A stretch of 64,000 nucleotides of DNA, taken from Rugalucina vietnamica (lineage: Eukaryota > Mollusca > Bivalvia > Lucinida > Lucinidae). The notes below the pieces were generated by a model that was not told where the DNA came from, searched no databases, and saw nothing but the letters and a program-made list of their open reading frames with translations. Where the stretch lies: contig OZ024872.1 in the NCBI GenBank assembly GCA_964017185.1, positions 61,621,817-61,685,816 of the forward strand, written 5' to 3'. Shown here one piece after another: positions 39,001 to 45,200 of this stretch. Positions within the stretch are counted from its first letter, which is position 1. The number at the start of each line of letters is the position of its first letter. A program made the position numbers and the translations under genes.

Positions 39001-42000
39001 TACCTTATTTAAGAAAACAAAGGTATAAGCCAATACTTTTATTCTTACTTACCCCTGTTCTTCTGACAGCATTTTTATATAGTTTTATAAGTCTGTCTAT
39101 TGCACCTTCCCTGGAATAGTGAAATAAAAGCAAAATTTTTAACTTATTTGTGGACCTGGCAAACTTTATCAATAATAAGTATCTGTACATGTATTTCCAA
39201 ATTTAGCGGAATCCGGTTTAATCAATGGTGTTTTCATTGAATACATTATGGTTTATCAACCTAAGCTAACAATTGTTTAGTAACAATGGGACTGTGATAA
39301 ATATCAACCATTATCCAGTACTAAGTGAAGTTAATGCGTCGTGCTATGCCCTTATGTGGATTGAATCCCCCAACATAGGGATCCTGTCCTATGCTCTACC
39401 ACAAGGCAACCACTCTTCCGTTTTTATTCCATGAACACTTTGTCGGTCAGTCCAAAAAAGGTGCAAAAACAGCTAAAACATTTTATGCGCTGTGCATGAA
39501 CTAGATGAGCATGTTCAGTTCATGTTCATAAGTTCTCTCACCTGATTTCCAGTGATGGTAGATGTGGTAAGAAATCATTGCCAACAAAGAAACACATGAA
39601 CACCCAGTCGTCTAGACATCTCTGGAATAAAAGAGGTAAAGGAATATAAGAATCTTACATGAGTGTCAGGTATGGATAGACAAATCTGTCCCAAGGGTCA
39701 CAATTTGGCATCAGGAGGCTCGCCGAGTGATGCCAAAATGTGACCCGAGGGACAGATTTGTCTATCCATACCTTACACGAATGACGGATTCTTTTTCTTG
39801 CACGCCTTAATGCGGCGAAGCTTGACTTTAATACTATTTACTTAGAAAAATGCTACAATCGCGGTGTCCGCCATTTTGAATTAAAACGTTTTGACGTCAT
39901 TGTGACGTGCGCTTAGCGACGAAATTACATGACGTCCTATACAACCAATGTTAAAAAAGAACACCTGAATGCAGGGTGCGACCGGGGTGAGATAACGAGG
40001 GTGGGATAAGAATTTCTCACATGGGGTAAAATGTAGGATTCCTCTATCTGGTGTGCAAGAATAATGTATTCTAAGGAAAGAAGTAAAGAATCCCTAATCC
40101 TTAAAACAAGGGGCGAGCATGTAACTGAACTATAGCTTTATACAGGATAATAAAAGTACTTTTTTCTTCAGAAGAATGAATCTAAATGATGCTATGTTTT
40201 TGGAAAGAAAACTACAGGTATTATGGTTTAAATCATAAAATTGCAAAGAATTCTTCATTATCTTGAATTACTGTCTGAACACCATCTTTCAGAAACTGCA
40301 TTTTTCGAAATCTCACTTTTCTGAAAGACCTCAAGAAAAATATGAGCATGTCACCATTTTGCATTCCAAAAGTCTTAAAAAGTGCCACAAAAATTTTGAA
40401 AATCGGTTTACAAATAAAAATTTTATGCAAGAACATACTTTTGAATAGGGCTTTTTCCATTGTAAAATTGCCAACAAGGGAAGTAACTATTTTCCCGGAT
40501 AAAATCTAAATTAATTATTTTTCATCTAAAATGCACCAAACCAAAACAAAATTTTGTATGCATAGCTGAGCACCAAACTCTTAAAATTATTCCACAGATT
40601 TGCTGGATTTTCAGTTTTAAGGTGTTTGGATTACCTCCCTTGCACATGCAAAAATGCCTATTCAAAATGATTTTTGCGCATAATTGTTTTATTAGTGAAC
40701 TGATTTTCAAACTTTTTGTGGCACTTTTTAGGACTCATGAATTGCAAAAAGATGGCATGGTCATATTTTCCTAGTGGTGTTTCAGAAAAGTGAGATTTCG
40801 AAAAATGCAGTTTCTGAAAGATGGTGTTCAAACAGTAGTATTAATTTCCATACAGTGATATTTACACAATGGCGAAATGGGGGAAAAAGATAATGTATAG
40901 ACCATATCATGTCTGTTTTCCAAATATATAAGTCATTTCTTCTTCAGATTTTCTAAAATAAAGTTCCTCAAAGTTACCTCAAACTCATATGGGAATGGTA
41001 GCCCATTCATTAGCAGCTCCTTCTCAAGATATTCTCTCAGTACGTTCAGCCGCAGGAATATGAAAGTGCATTCTTCTGCCAACACCTTAGGTAATTCCCC
41101 AAACTGAAATAGAGCTTTAAGAGTCAGTTTATTGCCATCAAATACTCTTCAGTTACTTTTTAAGGTCATCACTAAAGTGAAAGACTTCTTACATGTATTC
41201 TTCCAGTTAAGTACATGGCCCACTCTGGATCATTGTGGTGCTAGAAAACTGTAGACTTTGCTTCAAAACCTTCATTCATTTTACTTACAAGGAATATAAC
41301 TTAACCTGGCTCAGTTCTATGGAATCTGGTTATCAAGATCAAAACCAGAGATCATAAACAATGAGCCGTGTCGTAAGAAAACCGGATTTTTGCCTATGCG
41401 AAAACAAAGGCGCAGATCAGCTTCGCAGTAACTGCGAAGCTGATCAGCGCCTTTGTTTTCGCTTCTCAGATAGTACAATTTCTCTTCTTCCTAAATCCGA
41501 AATTTCAAGCCTGTAACCATCTTCTGTGACTGCACAGACTGGTTCATGTTGGACCTGGTCGGAAACCCCGAAGACTGGTTTTCTCGTGTCGCGGCTCAAA
41601 TATCATTAGAGACAAACTGTCCCACATCTCACCTCTCCAGTCTTTGTTTGAGCAATACCCTGACATTCCTTCATCTCATGACCTACAACAAGTAAACACA
41701 TTCAGCATGATACATCAGCAGGTCAACAAATAGACAGATGCTTGTGTCGGTAGATATTTTTTTTTAAAAGACTAACAATTATATTTTATATTTTTGAAGA
41801 AGAAGAGTTATCAAATGCTCTAAATTTCAAAAAGTAGGCATTGTTTTTTTGTTTTTGTTTTTTTATAAAATCTATAATTTCAAGCAGCCTGACAACCCAG
41901 AAAACTTATAATGAAGTAATTTCCACATACAGGACAGACCCGCTATACCGCGCCTTGAATTAATGCGGTGTTGAATATAACGCGAGGGCACCTTGGATCC

Positions 42001-42194
42001 CAAAATTTCGCCCACCTACTTTTGAAAAAAAAAAAAAAAACGCGACGACGCGAGGCGCCGTTTTTTCTTTATATGTTCCTTTATTGTATTACAATTAAAG
42101 GTATTTATGTGCGGATTAATTCACTGTTAAAAAGATTGTTTGCAGGGAATTCACCAAGGTTCAGTTTTCTTACAGTTTCTCTTTAAGGTACTCC

Positions 42195-42226
<32 letters not shown>

Positions 42227-45200
42227 AGACGTTCGCCAAGGTGCGATTTTCTTACAGTTTCTCTTTATGGAACAATGAGAACAATTAATATTACTTATCT
42301 TTTGCAAATTTAAAACTGAAAGATCGCATTTCCTAATGGAAAGCATAATGTGTTTACGAACAGTGTCGGCTGCGTGTATATTCACGAGTGATAATTGCCA
42401 TTTCAGTAATTTTTAGACTGACACAATTCACCACTCGCGAAGCGTGAATGACACATTGTTTTCTTAAGATTAGCCATTAAAGTTGTGAAAATAAGCCAAA
42501 CGCGCTAGGGGATTATCGATAGACCGTAACGAGACCGCAAATACAGGTTGCTGTAGGCTACTGATGACACCTGTTATGCAACATTGCTCATTTTCGACCG
42601 CGACGCATACAAAGATTGTCTAAGCATTGGGACACCTAAATCATGTATATTTCTATCCGATTGTACTTTCTCTATTCAGAACGGCGAATTAAAATCATTG
42701 TAAATACGGTATCTGCAAATAAAACTCGGCCGCGTTAAATATCCGGGTGCGCGAATAAGTCAAAGGCGGAACTCTATAATACAACAACAACAATAAGCCC
42801 GGTGTCATGGACGCTTTTTTAACATTCAATCTTACGTTGTGAATAGACAAATTTTTATCGTTGTAGAGGGTTTTTAACGGATTAAAATGTCGGAACACGC
42901 ACTGTTTCACTTTTGATTATTCCATTTTACAATAAGAGCTGTCGCAGGACAGCGTAGCTCGCCTGACTTGTGCTTTGCCACTCCATCTGTTAAAATCTAT
43001 GACCCATGACCTTGACCTCAAGGTCACTCAGGTGGGTCATGATGGTACAACATATAACTTCAGACCAATGCAAAGTATCAACTTGATCAATCTACATATC
43101 AAGAGATATAGACTTATAAAAACATTAACCAAAACTTAAACACAAACTTCCAAGCCCGTGACCCTGACCTCAAGGTCATCCAGGTGAGTTGTGATGTACA
43201 GCATAAAACCTGAGACCAATATCTATCAACAAGCAAGTATCAACTTTATCCATCAACATGTTCAACAGATTTAGACTTTAACCAAAAAATTTAACACAGA
43301 ATTTGTAAGTCTGTGACCTTGACCTCAAGGTCACCCAGGGTAGGTCATGATGGTACTGCATAAAACTTCAGACCAATATCTACCAACATGCAAAGAATCA
43401 ACTCGATCAATCAACATGGTCAAGAGATATAGACTTACAAAAACTTAAATCAAAAAATTAAACACAAAATTTCTAAGTCTGTGACCTTGACCTCAAGGTC
43501 ATCGAGAGTGGGTCATGATGGTACTGCATAAAACTTCAGACCAATATCTAGCAACATGCAAAGTATCAACTCAATCCATCAATATGGTCAAGAGATATAG
43601 ACTTACTAAAACTTTAACCAAAAACTTGAACACAAAATTTCTAAGTCTGTGACCTTGACCCCAAGGTCACCCAGGGTGGGTCATGATGGTACTGCGTAAA
43701 ACTTCAGACCAATATCTAGCAACATGCAAAGTATCAACTCAATCCATCAATATGGTCAAGACATATAGACTTACAAAAACTTTAACCAAAAACTTAAACA
43801 CAAAATTTCTAAGTCTGTGACCTTGACCTCAAGGTCACCCAGGGTGGGTCATGATGGTACTGTGTAAAACTTCAGACCAATATCTAGCAACATGCAAAGT
43901 ATCAACTTGATCCATCTACATGGTCAAGAGATATAGACTTATAAAAAACTTTAACCGAAAGTGTGACGCGGACGCGGACGCACACGTAAACGTAAACGGG
44001 CACGACCGAGGTGACTACAATAGCTCTATGCACTTCTTGCAGGTGAGCTAAAGACTCCGCGATAAACCGCTAATTGGCTTGGTTAAGCCAATAAACACGC
44101 CGTATAGGCGCTTTTCCCCACCCACAAAAACTACAGAAACTGCGACCAGCCTGGTCCGACTCGGTAGATTAGCATTACCCGCCTTGCCTATAACACGCAT
44201 GCGACTTGTGGACCCCGACCAGCGCGTTATAACGGGTCTGAAGTGTATATGTTATCATGATCAAAATTCTGTTCATACCTAGAGCCCCACATAGGTCACA
44301 TGGTTTGGGCTGGTTGGGCTTAAACTCTTCCCTGATGATTGTGAAGTTGGGCTCATGGGTAGCTAGACCTGGAGAAAAAATTATCAGTGGTAATAATAAC
44401 AGCACTTACCTGATCAGAAAAACTTAGCTATTCCCCACTCACTCCCCCCAATAGCATGGTTTTTCCATTTCAGCTTTTCACCACCACATTATTTACATTT
44501 CCAAGCAAACATGTATTTCAAAAACTGAAAATCAATCTTGTCGTTTTCTGCTGATACACTTTTCTTAAAGGGGCACTTTTGCTGCCGGTCCGCAAGTTTT
44601 ATAACCTCGGATTACATGTTAAGATTTTAGTGGGCATGGCTTCACTACGGACCCAATTTTAAGCCTATTGGAATACCTGTAATATTCAATCAGCTGATAA
44701 GAGGTTAGAACTGTCAAAATTCTACAGGTAACAAAATTTTCTCCCTGAAGCAATATCCAATCAGAATTGATATTGCTAGTGTTGTACTCAGAGAGACGTT
44801 GAAAGGTTGGCGTCTATGCAAAAACTGAGATAAGACACCTAATTTAGCCTTTTATTCTCCAGGTGCCCCTTTATATAGACATATCCTTTGCCAAAAGCAA
44901 GTGGTAAAGTAGATGACTGATGAAAGAAAGAAGGTTCTGGGGTAATGGAAACAGTGATATATGCCACTTACCTAACATAATGAGGTCAGCTGAAATCAAA
45001 ACAAAATATTATGTAATATTATAAACCATATGAAGCAAAGTTTTTAGCAAGTTTTACCATTTCATTTATTTGACATGCTAAATGGTTCTGCCAAAGATAC
45101 ATACTAGAACATGACTTAATGTTGTATGTTAAAAATGATCATAGTATTTCTTTTTTAATCAAGTAAATGATGAATGTATTTTAAAAATAACAGTTACTTA

